In this document: positions 1 to 6,488 of the stretch, one piece after another
Position numbering within the stretch: the stretch's first letter is position 1
Layout: every line of letters starts with the position of its first letter
Notes under the pieces: model-generated
The model's database searches: none
What the model was told of the DNA's origin: nothing
Seen by the model: the letters and a program-made list of their open reading frames with translations, nothing else
DNA from: Spirochaetales bacterium
Lineage (GTDB): Bacteria > Spirochaetota > Spirochaetia > Treponematales > Rectinemataceae
Direction: 5' to 3'
Assembly (NCBI GenBank): GCA_015657395.1
Contig: JADLKI010000014.1
Span: forward strand, 109,867-120,943
Length of the DNA: 11,077 bases
Position numbers and translations under genes: made by a program

Positions 1-381
1 TCCTCTGCGAGGGACAACGACGCGCCGCTGTGGAACTCTAAATCAAATGACATCAGTTGGAGACTTTACTTAGGCGATTTGTTCGGCAAACCGGATGTTC
101 CTGCATACGCCGCCCCGGCACGAGCTGAGGACTTAAGGAATCTGCCGCCAACATGCTCGTTTGTCGGCAGCATAGAACCGTTTCGGGACGAAGCAGTCGC
201 CTATCTTGAAAAGCTGCACGCAAGCGGCGTCCCTGTGCACTACAAGGTGTTTAAGGGTTGTTTCCATGCCTTTGACATTGTCTGCGCCAAGTCAAGCGTT
301 GCACGGGAAGCTGCTGATTTTTTAATGGGAAGCTTTCGTTACGCTGTCGATCATTATTTTGCAAAACAGCCATCAGAATGA
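1..381 (+). CDS. alpha/beta hydrolase, acetyl-esterase/lipase (HSL-like) family, C-terminal part
   Basis: This is the 3' end of a gene that begins before the window; the frame is open from base 1 to the TGA at 379-381 (126 codons visible). It resembles the C-terminal third of alpha/beta hydrolase fold 3 esterases (PF07859), cytoplasmic enzymes that hydrolyse short-chain carboxylic esters. Visible landmarks are SWRLYLGD, then VGSIEPFRDEA, where the family carries its catalytic acid, and KGCFHAFD, which supplies the catalytic His. The nucleophile motif (GDSAGG type) would lie upstream and is not seen. The first acidic residue of the usual DPxRDE motif is Glu here, a variant I believe also occurs in relatives. 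A TTG at 79 could be mistaken for a start, but family similarity continues upstream of it. It converges on the 5'-nucleotidase gene 140 bases away. The natural substrate is unknown. Confidence 0.85.
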   Translation, partial: SSARDNDAPLWNSKSNDISWRLYLGDLFGKPDVPAYAAPARAEDLRNLPPTCSFVGSIEPFRDEAVAYLEKLHASGVPVHYKVFKGCFHAFDIVCAKSSVAREAADFLMGSFRYAVDHYFAKQPSE

Positions 382-394
382 GCTGCTGAAAAGT

Positions 395-412
395 TATGCG
401 GAGATATGCGGA
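395..412. repeat. two direct copies of TATGCGGA with a 10-base period
   Basis: TATGCGGA occurs at 395-402 and 405-412, in the 140-base gap between the two converging genes. Part of it (GCGGA-GA-TATG, 398-408) can pair with CATATCCGC at 477-485. No T-run follows on either strand, so it is not a typical bidirectional terminator. The rest of 382-521 shows nothing I can name. Confidence 0.3.
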
Positions 413-521
413 TTTACGGCCTTTAATGAGATTGGAAATAGAGTTTTTCTCTCTGGGAATATCCTACTGCGTGCTCCATATCCGCCGCCGGGTCGGCCCG
501 CCCCTGTTGGCCGTCAGATAT

Positions 522-1448
522 TCACTTATTCATAATTCCAAAGGGAATATGCACCAGGGCAATATTTTCCAGCGACGGATCCAGATGTGTCCTCTGATCG
601 TCGATGAACAGATGCGGTTTTAAGACAGCCAATATCCTTTTCTTTTCGATCCCTCCCAGGAAGAACATTTCATCGACGCTTACATCCCAGCTCTTTAAGG
701 TATTTATGGCTCTCTCGTGGGCAGGGGCATTTCGTGCGGTTATGATTGCGGTCCTCAGGATTTTTTTATAGTTGCTGTCTTCCCCGGCTCTTTTTTCTTC
801 CAGCTTCTGGAAAAAACCCAGCTTTATAAAAAAATCGTTGAGCAATCCGGGCTTCAATGGCTCTTTCGAATGAGCTTCTTCGTATTCATGAAACGAGTCC
901 AATTGCCCAGACTTCTGATAGACCGTCTCGGCCGAATCGTCTGCCAGTACACCGTCAAAATCGAAGGCCACTCTCAGCTCCATGTCATCGACGTTGTCAT
1001 GGACGACAGATTTTAGGATGACTCCTGCAGGATAATGAGCCTTTATTGCATTGTCCACATCGTTTTTATTTGTGGACAGGAACAGTGATATGTTGTATGC
1101 AGGTATATATTCATATGGACTTTTTCCGGAAGTGAATGCGGCCCTGCTTATATCCAGGCCATAATGCTTTATGGATTTGAATACTCTCAGGCCAGTCTCC
1201 GGGCTGTTTTTGGACAACAATACAACCTCGACCGGTCTTTCTTCAGAGAAGATATTGTTGATATTGAGAAATCTCCGGATAAATGGGAAAGCCAATCCTT
1301 TCTCCAGGATTATATCCTTGTTGGCTTCCTGATAGATTTTGTATTTTTCTACTCCGTCTTTTCTGAATAGTTCATCTTCCTTTTCCAGATTGAACAGTGC
1401 ATTTGTCGAGACGCCGACGACTAATTTTTTCTCGATTGGATAAGGCAT
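522..1448 (-). CDS. 5'-nucleotidase (PF06189-type, cytosolic IA-like)
   Basis: The 308-residue product looks like a full-length member of the 5'-nucleotidase family PF06189, the bacterial relatives of eukaryotic cytosolic 5'-nucleotidase IA. These HAD-type enzymes dephosphorylate nucleoside monophosphates such as AMP. HAD motif I is AFDFDGVLADD (161-171), with nucleophile Asp and acid/base Asp. TAIITARNAPAHERAI (233-248) fits the Thr/Ser motif II region, and HLFIDDQRTHL (279-289) the metal-binding acidic pair of motif III. The N-terminus KKLVVGVSTNALFNL is the usual opening of the family. The ATG at 1448 is the natural start; an AGGA lies about 10 bases upstream, a weak ribosome site compared with its neighbours. 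There is no signal peptide or membrane segment, so it should be cytosolic. It lies 40 bases after the cysteine hydrolase gene and is probably co-transcribed with it. Substrate preference (AMP, IMP, NMN or other) cannot be read from the sequence. Confidence 0.88.
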   Translation of the reverse strand: MPYPIEKKLVVGVSTNALFNLEKEDELFRKDGVEKYKIYQEANKDIILEKGLAFPFIRRFLNINNIFSEERPVEVVLLSKNSPETGLRVFKSIKHYGLDISRAAFTSGKSPYEYIPAYNISLFLSTNKNDVDNAIKAHYPAGVILKSVVHDNVDDMELRVAFDFDGVLADDSAETVYQKSGQLDSFHEYEEAHSKEPLKPGLLNDFFIKLGFFQKLEEKRAGEDSNYKKILRTAIITARNAPAHERAINTLKSWDVSVDEMFFLGGIEKKRILAVLKPHLFIDDQRTHLDPSLENIALVHIPFGIMNK

Positions 1449-1467
1449 CGTGTGAAAATCCTGTTTA

Positions 1468-1497
1468 TATTTAGGCCTGCGGAACCTTTCAAGTCAA
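1468..1497 (-). promoter_or_regulatory. weak sigma70-like promoter before the 5'-nucleotidase
   Basis: Read on the minus strand, TTGACT (1497-1492, 5 of 6 matches to TTGACA) is followed after 18 bases by TAAATA (1473-1468, 3 of 6 matches to TATAAT). The -35 box overlaps the stop codon of the upstream cysteine hydrolase. The poor -10 box makes this speculative. Confidence 0.22.
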
Positions 1498-1995
1498 GTG
1501 TACCTGGCTCAATATTTTTGCCACTACCGAATAGCTCATAATACTGCTGATCCGTTCTACAAAGTCGATCGCTTCTCTGTTGTCGCTCGCAATACCATTC
1601 TTGAGAATGACGGGAGTCAGATCGAGGTCTAACGCGCCCCGATAGGTGGACAGCACGCAGTACTCTGCGGAAAATCCGGTGATGAGAAGGGTGTCGACGC
1701 CATGTGCCTTTATTATTTCGTAGCAGTTCGTCTTATTGAATGTGTTCCCGTACTCTTTGACGATATGAAAATCGCCCTCTTCAGGCTTCAGGTAGTCTAT
1801 GAATTCGAATTCCCTGTTGCCGGGGACGGCTCTGTCATATTCATCCTTATTCTGGACCCATATGATGGGCAATTTGTCTTTCCGGAACAACGGGATGACG
1901 GCATTTATGTATTCACAGGCCGACTTCATATATCGTTCGGTGTACTCATTCAGGTACGCCTTTTGAAGGTCAATAACCATGAGCGCCATTTTCAT
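1489..1995 (-). CDS. isochorismatase-family cysteine hydrolase (nicotinamidase-like)
   Basis: The 168-residue product is a single-domain cysteine hydrolase (PF00857), a fold that includes nicotinamidases, isochorismatases and N-carbamoylsarcosine amidases. The catalytic triad is visible: Asp9 in MVIDLQ, Lys80 in VKEYGNTF and Cys113 in SAEYCVLST; GVDTLLITGFSAEYC (99-113) is the typical strand leading to the nucleophile. The likely reaction is hydrolysis of an amide bond (for example nicotinamide) or a related bond, in the cytosol. I chose the ATG at 1995 because GAGGAG (2007-2002) lies 6 bases upstream. An in-frame TTG at 2001 would touch the ribosome site directly, and a second ATG at 1989 is too far away. 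It follows the VOC gene by 57 bases and precedes the 5'-nucleotidase by 40, so an operon is likely. The metal-binding D-x-H motif typical of true nicotinamidases is not evident, so the substrate is open. Confidence 0.87.
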   Translation of the reverse strand: MKMALMVIDLQKAYLNEYTERYMKSACEYINAVIPLFRKDKLPIIWVQNKDEYDRAVPGNREFEFIDYLKPEEGDFHIVKEYGNTFNKTNCYEIIKAHGVDTLLITGFSAEYCVLSTYRGALDLDLTPVILKNGIASDNREAIDFVERISSIMSYSVVAKILSQVHLT

Positions 1996-2052
1996 AGCCA
2001 ACTCCTCGATTGTACTCTTTCACTTCAACTCCAGAAATCAAAACCCGCTCTT

Positions 2053-2928
2053 CTAGTCGTTATATGCCGAAAGCAATTTGCCGATGTCAAACTTCTTCAT
2101 TTTCAGAAAGGCTTCCGTTATTTTCGCCCGCTTTTCGGCGCCGCCGCGCTTCATCATCTCGCCAAGCACTTGTGGCACTATTTGCCATGAAACACCGTAT
2201 CTGTCTTTCAGCCATCCGCATTGTTCAGCTTCAGGATGCGCCGATAGTTTTTCCCAATAATAGTCTATTTCTTCTTGAGTCCTGCATTCCACTAAAAATG
2301 ATATAGCTTCATTGAACGTAAAATTGTGCTTGTAGCCGCTGTCCATGGCAGCAAAGCCCGTTCCTTCAAGTTTGAAATCGATGTGTTGTATTGTTCCCTC
2401 TTTATTGTCGCCCTCTTCCTTTTCGTATCTGCTTATCGCGCCTATGCCGCTCGCACCAAAAACCTGTGTATAGAGATCGACCGCTTCCTCGGCCTTTCCA
2501 CAGTTCTCCCCGACAAACATTAAGGTCGGGATTATTTTTTGTGTTGCTTTTTCAGTATAGTAGAACTGCCAGGACAGCCCATACTTGTCTTCAAGCCATC
2601 CATAGGCCCTGCTGAACGGATATGAGTCCAGGGGCATCATTATGTGGGCATTTTTACCAAATTCCGTCCAGTATCTTCCTACTTCTTCCTCGCTGTTGCA
2701 GTTCACCAGAAAGGAAATCGATGGGTTGAACTTAAAATATGGGCCTGCCGATATCAGGTTAAAAGTCTGCCCAAATAGACTCATTTCAAGAAGTTCCACT
2801 TTGCCTGAAGGGGTACCATCAAAGTTGACAGGCTTGTTCTGTTGTTCCTGATGAAAGACACGGCAATAGAAATCCCGAGCTTCTCTCGCATTGTCATCGT
2901 ACCACAGATGAGGAATTATCCTGGGCAT
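2053..2928 (-). CDS. VOC/PhnB-like protein with two tandem domains (PF06983)
   Basis: The 291-residue protein consists of two copies of the PhnB-like, '3-demethylubiquinone-9 3-methyltransferase' domain of the vicinal-oxygen-chelate superfamily, at about residues 3-124 and 131-252. Each begins with a KIIP/RIIP-type strand and an FY-x-x-VF or LY-x-x-VF helix and ends with a WL-x-D-x-YG-x-SWQ motif (111-121 and 239-249). A C-terminal helical tail (252-291) carries GEMMKRGG, typical of two-domain members. Despite the family name, most such proteins are not proven methyltransferases; the fold binds metals or small ligands in glyoxalase-, dioxygenase- or resistance-type proteins. The ATG at 2928 is well supported by AAGGAGG 6 bases upstream. 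It sits 60 bases downstream of the nitroreductase and 57 upstream of the cysteine hydrolase. Function beyond the fold is unknown. Confidence 0.87.
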   Translation of the reverse strand: MPRIIPHLWYDDNAREARDFYCRVFHQEQQNKPVNFDGTPSGKVELLEMSLFGQTFNLISAGPYFKFNPSISFLVNCNSEEEVGRYWTEFGKNAHIMMPLDSYPFSRAYGWLEDKYGLSWQFYYTEKATQKIIPTLMFVGENCGKAEEAVDLYTQVFGASGIGAISRYEKEEGDNKEGTIQHIDFKLEGTGFAAMDSGYKHNFTFNEAISFLVECRTQEEIDYYWEKLSAHPEAEQCGWLKDRYGVSWQIVPQVLGEMMKRGGAEKRAKITEAFLKMKKFDIGKLLSAYND

Positions 2929-2962
2929 CGTCGTCCTCCTTCTGTAGTATAAGATAACTCAT

Positions 2963-2977
2963 GAGCCGCGTCGGCTC
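2963..2977. other. short perfect hairpin, 6-bp stem and 3-base loop
   Basis: GAGCCG-CGT-CGGCTC lies 11 bases after the nitroreductase stop. On the minus strand it is followed by ATGAGTTATC, without a U-run, so it would at best be a weak terminator. A TATACT box lies between it and the VOC start, but I find no matching -35. Confidence 0.4.
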
Positions 2978-2988
2978 CAAGCGGTTCT

Positions 2989-3561
2989 CTATTTCGTGCT
3001 TTCGTTCACTATCTCGCTGTATCCTTTCCTCTTGGACGCTGCCGTCGTGGCGTCGACACGCGAGTCCTTATTCCCTATCCTCAAGACTGCTATTGCCTTA
3101 TATCCTTCCGGAATCTTCAATGTCGTTTTCAGGTTTTTGTTGATATTCTCTACGGGGCCGGTATAGATGTGTGCGCCCAATCCCAAGCCCTGCGCCGCCA
3201 GGTACATGTTCTGTGTTGCCAATGCACAGTCGAATGATATATCAATTCCCGGCTGACTTTTTTCTGAACCGGACACGATGATGAGGATGTTCCCCTCTGT
3301 AATGTTTGAAATGACCTTTCTTTCCAGCGCAATATCCCTTACGACGGTGAACTTCCACAGTTGGGTATTCCGTGCGCTTGGAGCCTTTATGCCGCACATG
3401 AGTATCTTTTCCAGGTCGGCAGCCTGTATTGGTGTGTTGATGAAGCTTTTCGTTGAGTAGGTTGACAGAATAAAGTCGGCCACATCGTCGGCGGTATTCT
3501 GGGCATGGAGACTGACGAGCAATAGCACAAAGAGCAGGGCCGTTATGATGTTCTTTTTCAT
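2989..3561 (-). CDS. Sec-exported nitroreductase-family (FMN-type) protein
   Basis: The 190-residue product opens with a signal peptide: MKKN, a hydrophobic stretch (about 5-17), then SLHA-Q at 17-21, a good signal peptidase I site. There is no lipobox Cys. The mature part looks like a short nitroreductase (PF00881): VADFILSTYSTKSF (27-40) occupies the place of the RRS-x-R-x-F FMN-binding motif, ILMCGIKAPSARNTQLWKF (53-71) matches the APSA-x-N-x-Q-x-W motif, and AAQGLGLGAHIY (122-133) the glycine-rich segment. Members reduce nitro groups, quinones or enones with NAD(P)H, or act in flavin or halotyrosine chemistry. The ATG at 3561 has AAGGAG 5 bases upstream; a longer in-frame extension to 3618 lacks a ribosome site and would bury the signal peptide. 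The usual leading Arg pair is replaced by Thr/Lys. Export is unusual because NAD(P)H is absent outside the cytoplasm. Confidence 0.82.
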   Translation of the reverse strand: MKKNIITALLFVLLLVSLHAQNTADDVADFILSTYSTKSFINTPIQAADLEKILMCGIKAPSARNTQLWKFTVVRDIALERKVISNITEGNILIIVSGSEKSQPGIDISFDCALATQNMYLAAQGLGLGAHIYTGPVENINKNLKTTLKIPEGYKAIAVLRIGNKDSRVDATTAASKRKGYSEIVNESTK

Positions 3562-3580
3562 AAAAACTCCTTTGGCACGA

Positions 3581-3598
3581 GCCTGAAGCTTACCAGGC
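3581..3598. other. inverted repeat in the nitroreductase leader
   Basis: GCCTG (3581-3585) and CAGGC (3594-3598) flank an 8-base loop; outer CACG (3576-3579) and CGTG (3605-3608) could extend the stem across unpaired bases. It lies between the putative promoter and the ribosome site of the nitroreductase gene, so it could fold in the mRNA leader. No function is evident. Confidence 0.3.
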
Positions 3599-3611
3599 AC
3601 ATCGCGTGGAC

Positions 3612-3648
3612 AGATCAAATACTAAGATCAACACGAATGTTAAATCAA
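3612..3648 (-). promoter_or_regulatory. putative promoter with AGATCAA direct repeats, nitroreductase gene
   Basis: On the minus strand TTGATT (3648-3643) is followed after 18 bases by TAGTAT (3624-3619), each with 4 of 6 matches to sigma70 consensus, ending about 60 bases before the nitroreductase ATG. The -10 box is bracketed by two copies of TTGATCT (plus-strand AGATCAA at 3612-3618 and 3625-3631), and the -35 box overlaps a near copy (AAATCAA, 3642-3648). Such spacing could be an operator, but no regulator is encoded nearby. Confidence 0.33.
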
Positions 3649-3669
3649 TACGCGGGAGCCGATGCTGCG

Positions 3670-4626
3670 TCACGTCAGGACAGGTGTCAGTCGCCTTTCT
3701 ATTTTCAATATACAGAGCGTTAACCAGTCCGAGACGGTCTTCTTCTGCCCGAAATCCCATTCCTTCCACGGCATATAGACTGATTCGGGAATAAATCCAT
3801 GCTCCGTCTCCTTCTTTTTGATTATTTCATACATTTCGTTCAGCCTTCTGTCATCCTGATATTTTTCTGCCTGACTGAGCACTTCTACTACATGCATTAT
3901 GTCATACCATATATATGGTACTTTTAATTTCCTGAAATCCGTCCCCATATAGAACATATACGGATGTTTCGTTTGGCTGTGCTCCCATACATTCAACAGA
4001 CTGTCACAACAGATGGTTATTCCTTCGTTGAATCTGTCGGGATACAGATTCAGGAGTTTCAGCATGATGAGGGTCGCATAGGGGCATGGTTCGTCTTTCT
4101 TCCCGGGCCCACGCCAATTGCCCAAGGATGCCGATACATGACAGCCGTATCCGAATGCCTCTATCTTTTCTGCCAATTTAGAGACGGCAGCATCGATCCT
4201 TTCGTCCTTTATCCCCATTTTTGTCAATGCATAGAGGGTAGTGGGGGCATCGCACAGCGCCCAGGCCCGTTCGAGCGACCCCGAGTCTCCGGCTGCGTGA
4301 TGGACAATTGCGTATAGACAGGGTATTTGGTCCTTATCGACGATGGAAAGTATCTTGTGGGCAATCTCCTGTATTCCCTCTGTTTGAGTGTCGATTCCAA
4401 TATCTGCAAGAAATGCCAGCTTGTGAAAGAACTGATGCGCACTTTTATGACTGCTGATCTGAGGCCCGGGCCAGTCCTGCAGTTCGGCAATCAGGGCGAG
4501 GACCCGTGCATCGTGCTCCATGCGTCTTTTTAGGGAACTGCCGGTTTCACTGTTCAGTAGAAGAGCGGCATTGTAGGCAACGTACGAAACAGGCGAGTTC
4601 AATAATGTTTCCAATCGTTTTTGCAT
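3670..4626 (-). CDS. alpha-alpha-toroid-like (squalene-cyclase/prenyltransferase fold) protein of unknown function
   Basis: I do not recognise a characterised family for this 318-residue protein. It appears wholly alpha-helical, without a signal peptide or membrane segment. It has repeated helix pairs with aromatic- and Gly-rich turns, which recall the alpha-alpha toroid of terpene cyclases and prenyltransferases. Marked motifs are DWPGP (51-55), HKLAFLADIGI (68-78), GNWRGPGKKDEPCPYATLIMLKLL (169-192; note the CPYAT core), VPYIWYDIMHVVEVLS (236-251) and a C-terminal MPWKEWDFGQKKTVSDWLTL (285-304). No DxDD or other known cyclase catalytic motif is visible, so an enzymatic role is not established. 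Cys103, Cys125, Cys162, Cys181, Cys206 and Cys207 make it rather Cys-rich. The ATG at 4626 has GAGGAG 5 bases upstream. The gene starts 9 bases after the DJ-1/PfpI stop, so the two are very likely co-transcribed. Confidence 0.72.
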   Translation of the reverse strand: MQKRLETLLNSPVSYVAYNAALLLNSETGSSLKRRMEHDARVLALIAELQDWPGPQISSHKSAHQFFHKLAFLADIGIDTQTEGIQEIAHKILSIVDKDQIPCLYAIVHHAAGDSGSLERAWALCDAPTTLYALTKMGIKDERIDAAVSKLAEKIEAFGYGCHVSASLGNWRGPGKKDEPCPYATLIMLKLLNLYPDRFNEGITICCDSLLNVWEHSQTKHPYMFYMGTDFRKLKVPYIWYDIMHVVEVLSQAEKYQDDRRLNEMYEIIKKKETEHGFIPESVYMPWKEWDFGQKKTVSDWLTLCILKIERRLTPVLT

Positions 4627-4635
4627 TATTCTCCT

Positions 4636-5226
4636 CTATATTCCGAACGGATCATTGTCCCTGTTTTTGTTCCAGACGTATTCGAGGGCCGAACATATTT
4701 TGTCTGCCGATTCGGTTGAGATGGTATCTTCCACGAATCCCAGTGCCATATCTATTCCGGCCGTTATTCCCGAGGATGTATAATACTTTCCGTCGACAAC
4801 CCATCGTGCCTGTCTCTGCCATGCTACACTGCCGTCCTGGCTTGCTACCCACTGAAAGGCCATTTTATTCGTCGTTGCTCTGTGTCCCGAGAGTAAGCCT
4901 GTTTTGGCCAGCAGCGCACTTCCCGTGCATACAGTCAATACATTTTCGCTCTTGACCGCTATTTCTCTTATTTTTGTTATGAATGCTCCGTCATTCACCA
5001 GCTCTCGCGTTCCCTGTCCGCCGGGTATAAGCAGTATGTCGTAATGCTCAATTTCATTCATGTTGACTGTCTCGATTCCAAGGTCGGGCTTGGTTTTTAT
5101 TTTTCCGCCGTTTTCTGAATAGAACTTTATTCGGTAATGTGTTTCCAGACGCTGAAATACTTCGACAGGCCCGAAAGCATCGAGAATGGTAAAATAATCG
5201 AACAGAATTATATTGATATCCTTCAT
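4636..5226 (-). CDS. DJ-1/PfpI-family protein, isonitrile-hydratase-like
   Basis: The 196-residue product is a single GATase1-like domain of the DJ-1/PfpI superfamily (PF01965). The nucleophile elbow is Cys100 in LTVCTGSALLAKTGLLSGHRATTNK (97-121), closest to the branch containing isonitrile hydratase and the sensor domains of AraC-type regulators. Asp16 in TILDAFGPVEVF (13-24) corresponds to the acid that isonitrile hydratase uses with the Cys. DILLIPGGQG (63-72) and YYTSSGITAGIDMALG (148-163) complete the fold. It has no DNA-binding domain, so an enzymatic role (hydrolase/hydratase or glyoxalase-like) is likelier than regulation. The ATG at 5226 is preceded by AAGGAG at a 7-base distance. 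It heads a probable two-gene unit with the toroid-like protein downstream. The substrate cannot be assigned. Confidence 0.87.
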   Translation of the reverse strand: MKDINIILFDYFTILDAFGPVEVFQRLETHYRIKFYSENGGKIKTKPDLGIETVNMNEIEHYDILLIPGGQGTRELVNDGAFITKIREIAVKSENVLTVCTGSALLAKTGLLSGHRATTNKMAFQWVASQDGSVAWQRQARWVVDGKYYTSSGITAGIDMALGFVEDTISTESADKICSALEYVWNKNRDNDPFGI

Positions 5227-5284
5227 GTGCTTCTCCTTCTGGAGTAGAACGACCGGTGTCTTGATCTATAGGTACTCTATCATA

Positions 5285-5319
5285 CACAAGGCCGGTCTCC
5301 GGCAGTTCACCGGCTTGTG
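5285..5319. other. strong imperfect hairpin with a competing inner hairpin
   Basis: CACAAG plus CCGGT (5285-5296, with G5291 bulged) pairs with ACCGGCTTGTG (5309-5319), giving 11 base pairs. Within it, GCCGG (5291-5295) can instead pair with CCGGC (5299-5303). The two folds exclude each other. The element overlaps the DUF998 stop codon and is followed on the minus strand by TATGATAG rather than a U-run. It could be an inefficient terminator, an mRNA stabiliser or a regulatory switch ahead of the DJ-1 gene. Confidence 0.45.
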
Positions 5320-5933
5320 GAGAATCCATAGATACCCAATATTCCCGTGAAGATCACCACACTGAATACGCTGAATCTCTCCACCAATCCGAAGTAGCCG
5401 GGAGGGACAAATCCAACACCGACCGACCCGAAAAACATGCAGGCAAGCGCGATCGCCGCAAAAATCGCTATATACCTGTTTCTTTTATTTTTTATGCCGC
5501 CTATAAATATCAAAACCATCGACGCTATTGATAAGAGAACCACAGATATCGTTACGACATAGAAATGCATGACATCCTGGAATGTCCCGCTATAGCCGCT
5601 GCTCGAAAGGGGATACAGAGTATAACCGACATATGAAATCCAATTCATTATTGTATATAAATATATTCCCAAACGGAATGTCTTGGTCTCTGTGTGCTGA
5701 ATGAGGATGCACAGCATAATGCAGCAGAGGCATGAGAGCGAACCATAGATTGAAGTGTACCTTGAGGCAATCAGATATGATGGTGCATCGACCGCGGTTA
5801 AATCGCTCACCGCCTGACGCATCCAATCATAGCCAGGATAGTTCATCTGTCCGATATAGACATGCAAAAAATAGACCATTACAGCAATAACTCCAGATAA
5901 AGATAGCCAGTTGGTCAATGTTCGCCTGCTCAT
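5307..5933 (-). CDS. DUF998 integral membrane protein
   Basis: The 208-residue protein has about six membrane-spanning segments (roughly 9-27, 62-80, 88-107, 125-147, 153-173 and 184-203). It fits the DUF998 family (PF06197), polytopic membrane proteins without an established biochemical role. Family-like features are the loop after helix 1, NYPGYDWMRQAVSDLTA (31-47), and the YPLSSSGYSGTFQD segment (107-120) between helices 3 and 4. The ATG at 5933 has a purine-rich GGGGAGGGGA site 6-8 bases upstream. It follows DUF1697 by 22 bases and is the last gene of the CPBP-DUF1697-DUF998 run. Its stop codon lies inside a strong hairpin. Function unknown. Confidence 0.85.
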   Translation of the reverse strand: MSRRTLTNWLSLSGVIAVMVYFLHVYIGQMNYPGYDWMRQAVSDLTAVDAPSYLIASRYTSIYGSLSCLCCIMLCILIQHTETKTFRLGIYLYTIMNWISYVGYTLYPLSSSGYSGTFQDVMHFYVVTISVVLLSIASMVLIFIGGIKNKRNRYIAIFAAIALACMFFGSVGVGFVPPGYFGLVERFSVFSVVIFTGILGIYGFSTSR

Positions 5934-5955
5934 AGCTGTTCCCCTCCCCGGGTTT

Positions 5956-6483
5956 CTATTTCTTCAATAGCCCCTCAATCGTGTTCATGTTTCTTCCCGT
6001 TGAAGACAGACCCAATACTCTATCTATGTATCCCGTTGTCAATTTTGACCGGGCAATTCCGTTGACATAATGGATATATAGAATATCGTCCTTCACTCCC
6101 AATGGTTCTATGATTCTGTCGTTTGCTTTTATTTTCTGTATGGCATCGCTGCCGACGGGTTTCGACAAGAAGCATATGATGAGATGCGATGGATCTATTC
6201 CTTCTGTGTGCCGGAATGGATTATTCTCCAGAGCTTCTTCCAGTTCCTGCCTTGTTTTTATTATGACTTCCGTCTCTACAGAGAACAATTCCCTTATATT
6301 TTCCTTTATTATTTCGACGACTCGATTTTTATCTATACTCGATTCAATGATCAGGTTTCCACTGTTGAGATAAGAATCCATCTGTATCGAATATTTTCGC
6401 GCCACTTCCTTTTTCAGAAGAGTCATGTCGACCTTCGTGTTTCCGCCGACATTGATACCTCGAATAAAAGCATAATATTTCAT
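5956..6483 (-). CDS. DUF1697 family protein
   Basis: The 175-residue product is a complete DUF1697 protein (PF08002), a widespread soluble family of unknown function. The diagnostic motifs are present in order: YAFIRGINVGGNTKVDM (4-20), SYLNSGNLIIES (37-48) and TGRNMNTIEGLL (162-173); members usually have RN-x-NT near the C-terminus. There is no signal peptide. The ATG at 6483 lies only 5 bases after the CPBP stop, with AGGA about 10 bases upstream reaching to the end of that gene, so translational coupling with the CPBP gene is likely. Pairing with a CPBP protease and a DUF998 membrane protein gives no direct clue to its job. Confidence 0.9.
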   Translation of the reverse strand: MKYYAFIRGINVGGNTKVDMTLLKKEVARKYSIQMDSYLNSGNLIIESSIDKNRVVEIIKENIRELFSVETEVIIKTRQELEEALENNPFRHTEGIDPSHLIICFLSKPVGSDAIQKIKANDRIIEPLGVKDDILYIHYVNGIARSKLTTGYIDRVLGLSSTGRNMNTIEGLLKK

Positions 6484-6488
6484 TTGTT

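Noticed and set aside
477..510. GC-rich stems downstream of the converging genes as a bidirectional terminator
   Set aside because: Only 4-5 bp stems (for example CGGG-TCGG-CCCG) with no T-run on either side.
1702..2190. 162-codon plus-strand frame across the cysteine hydrolase start
   Set aside because: It is antisense to two well-supported genes and to the gap between them, and has no recognisable protein features.
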